Source: Stramenopiles sp. TOSAG23-2 (taxonomy: Eukaryota > Sar). Taken from it: DNA of 25,026 bases. Position numbers and translations under genes: made by a program. Shown piece by piece: positions 8,677 to 18,073 of this stretch. Numbering within the stretch: the stretch's first letter is position 1; every line of letters begins with the position of its first letter. Under the pieces are notes generated by a model. It did no database searches. It was given only the letters and a program-made list of their open reading frames with translations, and was not told the DNA's origin. Where the stretch lies: positions 1 through 25,026 of the forward strand of contig LT649458.1 of NCBI GenBank assembly GCA_900128395.1. The letters run 5' to 3'.

Positions 8677-9603
8677 ATGGAACGGACAGAGTTATTGCAA
8701 CCAATTATGCCCCTTAAAGAATCAGCTGTTATAACTTTGAAATGGTGTATTATTGGTTTATTAGCTTTATGCGTTGCTGATTATTTAGTTGCAAGGCATT
8801 ACAAAGGACGTTATTTTATATTGCATGTAGCTGCCAATACATTCATATCCATTGCATCATTGAATGATTTGTGGTTCGTTATGACGGATACCATAGGTGC
8901 TTTAAAGGAATTTGAAGCAACACTTGTACCTCTTGGTTTAGTGTTTTCCATTCATTTTTATCACATGCTTGCACCAGGGTTCAAATTGTATTACGTGGAC
9001 TGGTTGCACCATGTAGTTATGGTTATTTTTGGTTGCCCATTACTTGTACTGGCTAAAATTGGCCCATTGATGAATTTTTGCTTTTTCTTCATATGCGGCG
9101 TACCAGGTGGATATGATTATTTTATGCTTGTTTTAGTAAAAAATAAAGTTATGAAACCATTAACAGAAAAGCGACGTAATAATATGGTACAAGTTTGGGT
9201 TCGTGCAGTAGCTTTGAATATCTCTGTCATGTTGCTTTATATTCAAAATCAAGTTCAAAAGGCAAATGGCCATGATATATCGGCATATTTGCTCTTTATT
9301 CGTGCTGCTTTAATGCTTATTACATATTGGAATGGAAATTATTTCATGGAACGCGTTTGTGGCAATTATTATGTTACTGCATATAAATTGCGTGAGACAT
9401 GGGAGAAAAATAAAGTTAGTGATCCAAAAGATAGAAAAGATTTATCTAGTATGGCAAATTCAGAAGATTTACGCAAGAAGGTATTGGAAGATGAAGTTGA
9501 TGAACACCCATTGCCTGATGGTGTTCAAATGCCTGGGCATACCCGTAAAACTAAAATTTCTAGTATGGGAAAAATCTGGAATTACATTCGTGTCGGTTCT
9601 TAA
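8677..9603 (+). CDS. TLC-like (TRAM/LAG1/CLN8) multipass membrane protein
   Basis: 308 aa from the first ATG of the frame. Hydrophobic segments lie at about 18-38, 47-68, 81-99, 111-127, 131-154, 171-190 and 202-217, followed by a charged cytosolic tail of about 70 residues. Histidine motifs HFYHM (93-97) and DWLHH (108-112), placed at the edges of adjacent segments, and the overall topology resemble TLC-domain proteins, which include ceramide synthases and TLCD/TMEM lipid regulators. It lacks the full Lag1 motif that I would require for ceramide synthase. A role in membrane lipid homeostasis is therefore inference. It lies head-to-tail behind the S74 gene with a spacer of 899 bp, so co-transcription is unlikely. 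Confidence 0.7.
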   Translation: MERTELLQPIMPLKESAVITLKWCIIGLLALCVADYLVARHYKGRYFILHVAANTFISIASLNDLWFVMTDTIGALKEFEATLVPLGLVFSIHFYHMLAPGFKLYYVDWLHHVVMVIFGCPLLVLAKIGPLMNFCFFFICGVPGGYDYFMLVLVKNKVMKPLTEKRRNNMVQVWVRAVALNISVMLLYIQNQVQKANGHDISAYLLFIRAALMLITYWNGNYFMERVCGNYYVTAYKLRETWEKNKVSDPKDRKDLSSMANSEDLRKKVLEDEVDEHPLPDGVQMPGHTRKTKISSMGKIWNYIRVGS

Positions 9604-10415
9604 AAATCTATAGGAACAACATTATATTTTGGTATGAACATTACCATTAGTAATATATATATGCATTATATATTATTTTAAAAAATTATTATTTTTTAAT
9701 ATATTTTATTAATATATTTAAAAATGATAAAAATATTTTATTAATATTTTTATATAAATAAAAATAAGAAAAGCAAGAAAAGAAGATATCATATACGTAT
9801 AAAAGATGAACGGAAGAGAAGTGAATCGGTCTATTAAAAAAAGTCAAAATTACTGCCAATATGGATTCTTTCGAACTTTAAAAAAATATACGCGTACAAA
9901 TAAAAAATAAATTAGCAACCATTACTTCGTATGATAGAGTATGCATATTGGTTTACAGAGGTGCATTAGAGCGCTTTACTATATACGAAGTATAGTAGGC
10001 CGATAGAAATATTATTCTTGAGATTGAGTATTGAGCATATGATATGCATATTACTTAGCACGGGGAAGTAAAATTATTACGAGTATTTAAAACTTCGATT
10101 TTAACCATGTTCCATGTTATCATTAATAAAATTTAAAATTTAAACACTATATATCGTATCTTTTCTCTTTTGTAAAAAAACATAATCATATTAAATATCA
10201 TATTTTGTGTACCATATATCATATATCATATTTAATATTATAATATATATATATATATATATATCCCCTCTGATGCCCTTCAGCATACTGATTTCGTACG
10301 TCTCTCGTCTCTCTCGGACGTATTTTTGTAACAAAATACGAAGCAATTATATTATATATATATCATATATATATAAAAATTAAATTATATATATGATACA
10401 TCGTATATATTTTAT
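9604..10415. other. Convergent spacer between the TLC-like and Bmt2 genes
   Basis: 812 bp separating two 3' ends. It contains a long copy of the dispersed convergent-spacer repeat (9933-10108), (TA)n microsatellites near 10236-10264 and 10350-10380, and an ACGTCTCTCGTCTCTCTCGG-like GC-richer patch near 10298-10320. No gene seen. Confidence 0.6.
9933..10108 (+). repeat. Dispersed convergent-spacer repeat, copy 2
   Basis: About 176 bp, taken as reference orientation. Exact words shared with the inverted copy at 21767-21940 include GATTGAGTATTGAGCATAT (10022-10040) and CAGAGGTGCATTAG (9956-9969). It contains an extra imperfect TATACGAAGTATA palindrome near 9981-9995 that the other copies lack. 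I see no terminal inverted repeat or target-site duplication. Confidence 0.8.
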
Positions 10416-11261
10416 TCATGCTGCAAATTGAAATTTTAATGAAGATCCCCATTTGTTTAATAACTTTTTTTCATCAACAATATTGCTACAGCAACTACTA
10501 CTATCACTGATGGTATTATTATTACTATCAATAACATTATCCTTATTTTTTTCACAACAAAAGAAAGCAAGTTTTGGTGAAGTTTTACTATGTTTTAGTT
10601 TAAAACCAATTTCATTCAAGAATTTAACAAATTTTTTACAATCTTGAAAAGCTGATTTACGTATACAAAGCAATGGTAAAATCAAAAATAGATGACCATT
10701 GATTTTTAAATGTTCATAAATATTTAATAACATTTTTAATCGTAGTTCTTTTGTTGGTACACAATTAATAACCATTGAAGATACAACAACATCGTATTCT
10801 TTCCTTGGTTGTAATTTTAGAAAATCTATTTGCTTTATGCGATGATTGCATGAATTCAAATCAATAGCCATTGTATCCATAAACGCAACATCCAAAAGAT
10901 GAGTATTAATAGCACCAATTTCCAACACTTTTAATTTTGGTTCTTTTTTTTTCGGCCTTAAATTTAATTTTGTTAAAATACTACAGACGTATTTGACGGT
11001 TCTATTGTGACGAGTTGATATTTTTGATGCATCTTGGTATCGTTGCCTACCACCTAGTTCATCTAATTGTTGCTTCAAGGCTTCCATACGTCGTTTTTCA
11101 ACATGATCTAATTTTGTATTTTTATTTTCTAACCTTTCAATCTCATGGGTAATTTCATGAAATTTACTCGTTACAACACGAGCTATTTTTCTAGATTTGA
11201 TTGGTGGTGGTGCAAGCGATGTTGCTTTTCTTTTTCTCCTCTTTTTCTTCTTTTTTTTCAT
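10416..11261 (-). CDS. BMT2: 25S rRNA adenine-N1 methyltransferase, Bmt2 family
   Basis: 281 aa, ATG to TGA. It starts with a polybasic run (MKKKKKKRRKRK) that fits nuclear or nucleolar import. A helical region (33-70) precedes GGRQRYQDASKISTRHNRTV (70-89), the family signature. The SAM fold follows: motif I LKVLEIGAINTH (110-121), acidic motif MAIDLNS (131-137), IKQIDF (142-147), and YDVVVSSMVINCVP (156-169). Bmt2 in yeast makes an m1A in 25S rRNA during large-subunit assembly; metazoan relatives (SAMTOR) are SAM sensors for mTORC1, so the function here is most likely rRNA methylation but could differ. The C-terminal 40 residues are a low-complexity Asn/Ser tail. It converges with the TLC-like gene and diverges from the EF-hand gene. 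Confidence 0.85.
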   Translation of the reverse strand: MKKKKKKRRKRKATSLAPPPIKSRKIARVVTSKFHEITHEIERLENKNTKLDHVEKRRMEALKQQLDELGGRQRYQDASKISTRHNRTVKYVCSILTKLNLRPKKKEPKLKVLEIGAINTHLLDVAFMDTMAIDLNSCNHRIKQIDFLKLQPRKEYDVVVSSMVINCVPTKELRLKMLLNIYEHLKINGHLFLILPLLCIRKSAFQDCKKFVKFLNEIGFKLKHSKTSPKLAFFCCEKNKDNVIDSNNNTISDSSSCCSNIVDEKKLLNKWGSSLKFQFAA

Positions 11262-12030
11262 ATTGTTGTTATTATTATTTACAATTTCGTTGTTGTTGGT
11301 TTTATTGTCCGTGGTTATTAGTTTGTTTTATAACTATAAATTTGAATTTTTTCTATATCTCTGTGTATGCCTGGTAGATTATATGGTCATTTACATGTAG
11401 ATTACTATGGATTAAGATGTTGGCCTTTGGCAACCTTTGGCCTTTTTGCATGCAACTAACGTGAACTCTTTTGGATGATATATGTGATAATGTGTCATAT
11501 TTTGTACTTAAATTACTAACACTACTGTTTTCGACTTCTATCACCTATCACCATAATATCAGCGGACACCCTATGTAATTTCTGTAGTCGTCTACTAATA
11601 GAACTAAGCTTATTTCCACAGAAGTGCTTTTCATATTTTCAGTACCAAATCCGGGGGAATTACAAAGTCTACAACAGGTACAAAAATGAATGAACAGCAA
11701 CAGCCTGGGACAGCAAGACAAAGTGCAAAGACGACGACAGCCAGACGACACAGCATAAATGCACTATTGGCGTACTATTACACTGTACGGATTATTATAA
11801 TAATAAGAATGATATTGTATGTGCTGTATACAGGTATAATAAAAATACAAAAAAAAAAGTATGGTGAATAATAATCCAAAACTAATATATATATACTAGT
11901 ATATAGTATTTTAAATAATAAATAATATATAAATTGAGATATTAATTAGAATGGAAAAAAGAGTTATTAGAAGTAGAATTAATAATCTCTATCATAAATA
12001 CGTACACACACATTGTATACATTTAGGAAG
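11262..12030. promoter_or_regulatory. Divergent promoter region, Bmt2 / EF-hand gene
   Basis: 769 bp between two start codons. Base composition is more balanced at 11400-11760 than in the AT-rich flanks. Visible features: a TTGGCCTTTGGCAACCTTTG imperfect repeat at 11419-11438 continuing into a second TTGGCC, and CTATCACCTATCACC at 11537-11551. The open frames here (for example 11686-11871) are short and change to low-complexity Ile/Lys, so I do not call them. Confidence 0.5.
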
Positions 12031-12678
12031 ATGGGAGGAAAACATGGTAAACCATTAGCGAAAAAAGTGTTAACGTCTTTAACACAGGAAACAAACTTTG
12101 ATGCAGGAACAGTTAAACGTCTACATATTGCATTTCATATTATTAGTTCTACTGTAAAGGATGATGGTGTGATTGATGCAGAAGAATTCCAAACAGCTAT
12201 TGGTTTTCATAGCGCTAAGTTTTGTCGTCGGATTTTCCAATTGTTTGATGGCGATGACGATCTACTGATTAATTTTGAAGAATTCGTCAAAGCCATGAAT
12301 ATATTAATGTTACCATCTGCATCGAACGATAAAGATGGGCTAGTTGAAGAAAAATTGAAGTTTTCGTTTCAAGTATATGATGAAGATAAAGATAACAAAA
12401 TATCAAAGGTGGAACTTTCAAATGCATTTTCGGATGTCATGGATACCAGAAATATCACAATTACAAAGGCGCAACTGGCAGCTGTTGTCAATGCGACGTT
12501 TAAGCAAGCAAGTACAGCAAATGCTGATTTCATCACATATGAAGAATACCGTAGTCTTATCAAAAGTAATCCAAATAGTTTGCAAAATTTTATAGCAGCT
12601 TATAGTGTCGATATTGATGCCGCTCTTCAAAATGCTGCAGCAATGCATAGAGCAGCAAAGCAAAAGAAAAAGAAATAG
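12031..12678 (+). CDS. Calcineurin-B-like EF-hand calcium-binding protein
   Basis: 215 aa from the ATG at 12031. The reading frame is open slightly upstream, but this ATG gives MGGKHGKPL, a good N-myristoylation signal, as in calcineurin B and CBL proteins. Four EF-hand positions are visible: EF1 about 43-54 (VKDDGVIDAEEF, weak), EF2 73-84 (DGDDDLLINFEE, canonical), EF3 117-128 (DEDKDNKISKVE, canonical), EF4 about 160-172 (degenerate). Two functional Ca2+ sites are therefore likely. The last 30 residues are Ala-rich and end in AKQKKKK, an extension not typical of calcineurin B. It may be a calcineurin regulatory subunit, a CHP-like protein or a CBL-type sensor; no catalytic partner is encoded in the window. 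It converges with the TBCC gene. Confidence 0.85.
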   Translation: MGGKHGKPLAKKVLTSLTQETNFDAGTVKRLHIAFHIISSTVKDDGVIDAEEFQTAIGFHSAKFCRRIFQLFDGDDDLLINFEEFVKAMNILMLPSASNDKDGLVEEKLKFSFQVYDEDKDNKISKVELSNAFSDVMDTRNITITKAQLAAVVNATFKQASTANADFITYEEYRSLIKSNPNSLQNFIAAYSVDIDAALQNAAAMHRAAKQKKKK

Positions 12679-13140
12679 AAATGTAAAGGTGCGACTTGTA
12701 AGCCTATATTTTTAATCTATATGTCTGTTACATACGTTTAAGAGCTATGAGAATGGTATAACTTTAAGCACAGACAGGATAAAAATATGAAGAAGTAAAA
12801 ACGTAATAGCTTTTTATTACTGATGTCTATTTTGGATATATTAATGATATATATATATATGATATATATATCATAACATGAAGTGTGTGAGAGAGAGGAG
12901 ATGATTGTATTTTTACGACTTTTCGTATCAGTATTGATATTAATTTCAGGAGTGTATTTATAATATGTTTTTAGCACATGTGTAAATTTTGATGTCTTCT
13001 AAAAAAAAATATGCAATATATATATATTATTTCATTTTAATAAAAATAGATGCGAGATGATGTTTAAAATCTGATTTAAGTTATGTACGTCCAGTGTTTA
13101 TATTATGATATATATATCATATCATATCTCAGGAGAGATT
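12679..13140. other. Convergent spacer between the EF-hand and TBCC-like genes
   Basis: 462 bp of AT-rich 3'-3' spacer. TA/ATC microsatellites form near-palindromic TATATATGATATATATATCA at 12854-12873 and similar words at 13106-13122. ATGATGTTTAAAATCT near 13057-13072 weakly resembles one end of the dispersed repeat (ATGATGGTTAAAATCT at 21766-21781), but the rest of the element is not recognisable. No gene seen. Confidence 0.5.
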
Positions 13141-15126
13141 TTAATCCCATTTTCTAATCTGCATATATTTAATATCAACATCTTTCTCTTCATCTCCATC
13201 AGCATAAGTAACAAAAAATGTTTTGTCATCATTTACTCCTGTCACAACACCTTCGTAAAAACTTGAGTTTCTTACAGCTTGACCTTCTTCCCTAGAAAAT
13301 GTGACACGACATTCCATACCTTTCTCGACACGTGCACGATTTGCCTCTTTGACCCACGCCCATGGTTTCGCTGCCACTTTTGGTTTATTGTCTTTTGTCT
13401 TTTCTTTCACCATTTCCTTCATCATTTGCTGTGTTGCAGATTCGCCAAAGCCGCTGCCACCTTCAGATTGTGACGTTGCAATTGCATCATGTGGTACTGG
13501 ATTTTCGCATGGAAAATCGCTACATTCGCCTTTTAATTCAATTTTCCACTCTTCTGGCTTTCCTTCGACCACTTTGTAATGTGGATCGGGTACACCATAG
13601 TTATCTTTGCCATTTTTATTAAAATCAAATATTAATCTCCAATGGTTATCATTTGGATCTAATTTGGCATCTTCAAAATGTTTACGCTGGCCGTACCAAC
13701 ATCCATTATATGGGGTAAATGTTAAATCAGTCGATCGCTCTATGATCGGATCGGTACAACTAATCAAATGGAATGTACAGCCCGTGCAATCACGCGTACG
13801 GAGTTGACGGCATGCTATGGTAAACTCACAATTGGTACAGTCTCTAACAAATATACTACTTTCAACAGGACCAACCATGATCTTAGAATTTTTACATCGA
13901 TCAACTTGTACTTGGGATGCCCAACCACACATTGCCGCCTCGCAATCGTCTAAATCCAATATATCGAACGGTTCCCCATTAACTGATCCAGGTGCTTTAA
14001 TAAGTGCATTGGGGCCTTTTTGTCCTGTTTTCTTTTCAAAAGTAAACATTGTTTTCATTAAATATTTACGATACTTGGACCTATCAGTGAATTTCGTTCC
14101 ATCTGGTGCTACGTACCCACCACCTGCTGTTTGTATTTTTTCCAAAATCATATTTTCACCGCCAATAATCCATTTCTTTTGTAAATATTTCATTTCATCA
14201 CCATCTTCAAATTTTACGTGAACGGTGCCATCTTTATTGACTCCTTGCACAACACCATTGTATGGTTTTTGCCAATTAGGAAGCTTTGCTTTGATTGCTT
14301 TGCCTTTCTTTAAAACATTGTCATCGCCACTCGATGGCTGTGCCGTTGCATCGCCACCTGTTTCTTGCCCTGGCATAACAACTTTAGCAGTATCACCACC
14401 AATAATCCATTTTTTTTGTAAATATTTCATTACTTCACCATCTTCAAATCTAACATGAAATGTACCATCGGTGTTAATGCCTAATACTTCGCCATTATAT
14501 GCTTGTTTCCAATTGCCCAATTTTGCTTTAATAGTTGCTCCAACTTTAATTATCAATTGGTCAGAGGAAGCAGTTGTTGTTGTACTTGATGAGGGTGTTG
14601 TTTCCACTTTAGCAGTATCACCACCAATAATCCATTTTTTTTGTAAATATTTCATCACTTCACCATCTGAAAATTTAACATGAAATGTACCATCATCGTT
14701 GATACCTAGCACTTCACCACTATATGCTTGTTTCCAATTGCCAAGTTTAGCTTTGACTGTACCACCAACCTTAATTACTAATTGTCCCCCAACAGGTTGT
14801 GTTGCAGCTGACTTTGGTTTGGTTGTAGTCGTAGCCAAGGCTGTAGGCACTGATGCTTTTTCGACTAAAACGTTTACCAGTCTCAATACTTGTGGCATAG
14901 ATACAACATTCTCATTTATTACATCTGAATGCATTGACGTTAATTTCGTCAATATGGCACCCGCATTATCTGGATTTTCTTGAATTAATTCTGAAATGTC
15001 AACTTTTAAAGCTTTCTTTTCATCCCCATTACCAGTGTTGTATTCAATACCAAGCGTTGGTGGATTGAATTTCACTCCAACACGTGCAGCTTTGAATTTA
15101 TTTGTCAATTTTGAAAGTGCAAACAT
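13141..15126 (-). CDS. CEP19-like / Tudor-like repeat / TBCC (cofactor C-like) domain protein
   Basis: 661 aa, ATG to TAA. Residues 16-90 (VKFNPPTLGIEY ... VVSMPQVLRLVNVL) resemble the centriolar protein CEP19. Three Tudor-like repeats follow at about 118-168, 193-243 and 273-322, each with the W(K/Q)..Y.G.V.G.N.DGT.HV.F.DG core and ending KYLQKKWIIGG. A C-CAP/TBCC beta-helix spans about 385-500, with QLRTRDC (441-447); its Arg443 matches the arginine finger of TBCC and RP2. A fourth Tudor-like domain (about 600-655) ends the protein. TBCC acts on the tubulin dimer with TBCD; RP2 is the GAP for ARL3 in cilia. A ciliary or basal-body GTPase-activating or tubulin role is inferred. There is no N-terminal myristoylation/palmitoylation motif of the RP2 type. 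The CEP19 match is by eye and is the least certain part. Confidence 0.85.
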   Translation of the reverse strand: MFALSKLTNKFKAARVGVKFNPPTLGIEYNTGNGDEKKALKVDISELIQENPDNAGAILTKLTSMHSDVINENVVSMPQVLRLVNVLVEKASVPTALATTTTKPKSAATQPVGGQLVIKVGGTVKAKLGNWKQAYSGEVLGINDDGTFHVKFSDGEVMKYLQKKWIIGGDTAKVETTPSSSTTTTASSDQLIIKVGATIKAKLGNWKQAYNGEVLGINTDGTFHVRFEDGEVMKYLQKKWIIGGDTAKVVMPGQETGGDATAQPSSGDDNVLKKGKAIKAKLPNWQKPYNGVVQGVNKDGTVHVKFEDGDEMKYLQKKWIIGGENMILEKIQTAGGGYVAPDGTKFTDRSKYRKYLMKTMFTFEKKTGQKGPNALIKAPGSVNGEPFDILDLDDCEAAMCGWASQVQVDRCKNSKIMVGPVESSIFVRDCTNCEFTIACRQLRTRDCTGCTFHLISCTDPIIERSTDLTFTPYNGCWYGQRKHFEDAKLDPNDNHWRLIFDFNKNGKDNYGVPDPHYKVVEGKPEEWKIELKGECSDFPCENPVPHDAIATSQSEGGSGFGESATQQMMKEMVKEKTKDNKPKVAAKPWAWVKEANRARVEKGMECRVTFSREEGQAVRNSSFYEGVVTGVNDDKTFFVTYADGDEEKDVDIKYMQIRKWD

Positions 15127-15828
15127 TGTTGAGTTAATATAATAGGTTCCCCGGCTATGTACTACAAAATTGTTGCTGTATGTATGTATATCTATATATA
15201 TATATATATAACACTTTGCTCGTTGTACGTTGAATGTAGTTTGTATGCGTGTATATATATATATATTAATATGGTATGATCTCTCTATCTCTTTATTTCA
15301 ATGTATATAGCTATTGTATATATATATATTCTACCTGGTCAGCTCGCTGGTAGCACGGTACACCACAGTATCTATTATTTTTTTTTCAGGCCCAAAAATA
15401 TAACGACGACGAGAATTAGAATTATCTCTGGTTCTAGTTCGGAAGATTTAGATCGTTAAATCCAGGTTAAGGTGCGAAGTCAGGCTAAATTAAAATGTGC
15501 CCGGCCCCACCATCATCAACAGCACAGAAGCCACACTGGTCCAAATCTACGTTTTCCAAAACCTAGCATCACATCAGTTGTTGCCCGAGCCAGCTGGGCC
15601 AGCCGAGGTTAATAGCCACCACCACAAAAAAATATAAATAATAGATATAGATCTAAATACATATTATAGAGATGTAGATATATACAGCTATACACATATG
15701 AGTACAATCAATACCACCATTTCAAAGACAATCAGCAATATATCTATCAACATTGAAGAAAACACACACACAAATATAGACACACATATATACATAAGTA
15801 AAGTAAAATAAATAAGAATTCATATACC
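15127..15828. promoter_or_regulatory. Divergent promoter region, TBCC-like / SDR-like gene
   Basis: 702 bp between start codons. TA microsatellites flank the TBCC-side start. A more balanced central part (15335-15620) holds CCAGCTGGGCCAGC at 15590-15603, which matches 19953-19966 exactly, and GTGCCCGGCCCCACC at 15496-15510. A T-run plus CAG (15380-15390) resembles a 3' splice site and could mark a 5'-UTR intron of the SDR-like gene, which I cannot prove. Confidence 0.55.
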
Positions 15829-17433
15829 ATGTCCGAACCAATTATTAAAGGTATACAATGGCCAGAAATTACTAATAAAAAAACGAAAAAGTTATCACGT
15901 TCTTCCACAGGTACTGCTACCAAAATTTTAAGTGCTGCTTATAGTGCTGCTAATAAACATGCAGAAGCATCTAAATTGCAAAACGTTGGAGGTGGTAAAT
16001 GGCGTTTTGGCTATCAAAAATTCTTCATACAAGTTACCGAAATGATTGCAAATTCTAATGAAAAGGAAACGCTTGCAATTGCAGAAGCAGTTTTAAATGA
16101 AGCGAAGAATAACTTTGAATTCTATAGAAATGGTATGGGTGTGAATTTAAATACAATTGATGCAGTTGCAACAAATGATTTTTCAACTGGTATGATTACA
16201 GGCATGAACAATGATCAACCAAGATCATCCGTTGAAGTGCCATACAATAAACAAACATATAATGCAAAGGATGGTTCAATACAGAAATTGTTGGATACAT
16301 TTGTACAATATGGCGATATGGAACAAAGTGCATCAGATGCTATCAACAGCTTATTGAACAGTAAAAATACAAAACAATATGAAGATTTATCCGATTTACA
16401 TATTTGTTTAATCGGAGCTACTAGTGAAATGGGTCCTATGGAGTTTTTATTGGACCATGGTGCAACTGTAATTGCACTTGCAAGACCTGGTGAGAAAAAA
16501 TGGAAAAAATTAATTGCACGTGCAAAACGTAGTCGTGGTCGTTTGATTTTCCCAACAATTAAAAATAATGGGGATGAGGACAGCCTTGCAAAAGCTGCTG
16601 GTGCTGATGCATTGGCACAAACACCTGAAATTGGCAATTGGTTGGGATCATTGTTTCCTGGTAAAAAAATCTTTATATATTCATTGATATATTTAGATGG
16701 AGAAAAATATGTCCGTGCAAGTATGGCAATGGATGTAATTGTTGATATGGCCACAAGTATTCGTGGGGCTGATAAGGTTGGATTATTGTATATCGCTACT
16801 CCAAGCGCTGCACATGTTGTTGATGCAAAATGTGAGAGACGAGCTAAGTTATTTTATAAAAATGTTCCATTTTGGCAAAAAATATTTGAAATGGTTGGTT
16901 TATTAAAACGGCAAAAATTTTTAACCTTACAATCGCATACAGATCACCGTGTAGTGGATTGCTTAGCATCCATGCAAGGTCCTAATTACGCACTGGCCAA
17001 ATTTTTACAAACATGTCGAGTATTAATTGCACGAATTAAATATGGTCAATTTGTTTCCGTAAATGTTGCGCCACCAGCATTGACGGCATCGGTAATGCAT
17101 GCACCAAAAATTGCAGCCGCAGCACCATATATCCCATTGTTTAAACCAAATGTAATGTACTATCCAGATACAGCAAGTAGCATCCTTTCATTGTTATTAT
17201 TAGCTGATATTCGCAATAAAAAATCGAATAGTTATGCATCTACTAAATTAGCACATCCGCTATTGTTGATTGCTGATCAAGCATGGCATGGTGGATGTTT
17301 TAATGCTCCATATAGTAGCGAAAGCACTGGTGTTGCATCGTATATATCTTATTTGCTTTATAAAACTATGCCATGGATGGTTGTAATTCTTGTTGCGGTC
17401 ATGTTGTATTTTACTTCGGGTAGATTTTTTTGA
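15829..17433 (+). CDS. SDR-like Rossmann-fold protein with C-terminal membrane anchor
   Basis: 534 aa, ATG to TGA. Residues 1-185 form a helical region that I do not recognise. A Rossmann-type nucleotide fold then begins at LHICLIGATSEMG (190-202), in which GATSEMG stands in for the usual TGxxxGxG glycine motif, followed by a second strand ATVIALARP (212-220). YALAK (387-391) fits the YxxxK active site of short-chain dehydrogenases, and Ser326 in YIATPSAAH (321-329) may be the catalytic Ser. Residues 515-531 (PWMVVILVAVMLYFTSG) form a transmembrane segment four residues from the end, so the protein looks tail-anchored with the catalytic part in the cytosol. Substrate unknown; the family could be a membrane lipid reductase or an atypical, possibly non-catalytic SDR. 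It converges with the kinase gene. Confidence 0.75.
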   Translation: MSEPIIKGIQWPEITNKKTKKLSRSSTGTATKILSAAYSAANKHAEASKLQNVGGGKWRFGYQKFFIQVTEMIANSNEKETLAIAEAVLNEAKNNFEFYRNGMGVNLNTIDAVATNDFSTGMITGMNNDQPRSSVEVPYNKQTYNAKDGSIQKLLDTFVQYGDMEQSASDAINSLLNSKNTKQYEDLSDLHICLIGATSEMGPMEFLLDHGATVIALARPGEKKWKKLIARAKRSRGRLIFPTIKNNGDEDSLAKAAGADALAQTPEIGNWLGSLFPGKKIFIYSLIYLDGEKYVRASMAMDVIVDMATSIRGADKVGLLYIATPSAAHVVDAKCERRAKLFYKNVPFWQKIFEMVGLLKRQKFLTLQSHTDHRVVDCLASMQGPNYALAKFLQTCRVLIARIKYGQFVSVNVAPPALTASVMHAPKIAAAAPYIPLFKPNVMYYPDTASSILSLLLLADIRNKKSNSYASTKLAHPLLLIADQAWHGGCFNAPYSSESTGVASYISYLLYKTMPWMVVILVAVMLYFTSGRFF

Positions 17434-17480
17434 AAGAGTGAAATATCACACATATGTCATACGATAAAGTATTTTAAAAA

Positions 17481-17538
17481 GATAGAGTATTGAGCATAAT
17501 ATTTATCGCACGTGGAAGTTGATTAGGTGATTAAAACC
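17481..17538 (+). repeat. Dispersed convergent-spacer repeat, partial copy 3a
   Basis: GATAGAGTATTGAGCATAAT followed by a GCACGTGGAAGT block and a GATTAAAACC end matches the right half of the copy at 9933-10108. Only about 58 bp are recognisable. Confidence 0.6.
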
Positions 17539-17652
17539 GCGGCTTTTTGCCACAACCGTGCACTTCGAGATCTTTCTCCGACTAGTTACCGGTTGTTGTT
17601 CGCAGCAGGATCTTTCACTTTGATAGCCTCGCCGCTTTCGAGTGAACCCGAC

Positions 17653-17811
17653 GAAGGATAGAAACCTACTCATGCTTGTAGAGTATTAGTTTGCAGACGT
17701 TCATTAGAGCTTTACTATAGTAGAGGATTGAATATTATTCCTGTGAGATAGAGTATTTTGAGCATAGTAATTTACCATGTGGGAAAGTAAAATTATTTTA
17801 ACTTATAGATC
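17653..17811 (+). repeat. Dispersed convergent-spacer repeat, copy 3b
   Basis: The first 18 bases, GAAGGATAGAAACCTACT (17653-17670), are the exact inverse complement of 21923-21940. A 22-bp word at 17702-17723 is the exact inverse complement of 21857-21878. The right part (GAGTATTTTGAGCATAGTAA, then GGGAAAGTAAAATTATT) matches copy 2. Same orientation as copies 2 and 3a. Confidence 0.85.
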
Positions 17812-18073
17812 TTACGCGTAGATTTTTAAGCATTCCATAATACGAGTACACGAGAGTATATATATTTTTATTTCTCTTACTCAATAAATATATATTATAT
17901 ATATATATATATATTATATTAGTTTTTAATAATATCATATATACGTACATCATACGTATCATACTTCGTACGAACGTATATTTTTTATATTTTTTATTAT
18001 ACCGGGCGACATCATCACACAAGAACAGGCTTTATGCCAAGGCTAGGAAAGAAAATTACAACAACGGAAAACT

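Larger units (their letters stand above)
17434..18073. other. Convergent spacer between the SDR-like and kinase genes
   Basis: 640 bp. It contains two pieces of the dispersed convergent-spacer repeat (17481-17538 and 17653-17811) separated by a GC-richer segment (17539-17652) with no counterpart elsewhere in the window and no recognisable coding or tRNA structure. A TA microsatellite lies at 17887-17916. The 74-codon minus-strand open frame at 17798-18022 is Tyr/Ile/Lys-rich and reads through the microsatellite; rejected. Confidence 0.6.

Noticed and set aside
12013-12030. An upstream TTG start for the EF-hand protein
   Set aside because: The ATG at 12031 gives a myristoylation motif and normal family length. 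The upstream codons add an unlikely leader and no ATG.
13279-14983. Several + strand open frames of 60-134 codons opposite the TBCC gene
   Set aside because: They are antisense readings. The repeated PPIIHFFCKYFI phrase in three of them simply mirrors the KYLQKKWIIGG Tudor repeat ends.
16215-16754. A 179-codon minus-strand open frame opposite the SDR-like gene
   Set aside because: It is antisense to a gene with a Rossmann motif, YxxxK and a membrane anchor, and it has no domain of its own.
17539-17652. A GC-richer block in the kinase/SDR spacer, checked as a possible tRNA or small RNA
   Set aside because: I could not find a T-arm consensus, acceptor pairing or cloverleaf on either strand, so no RNA gene is called.
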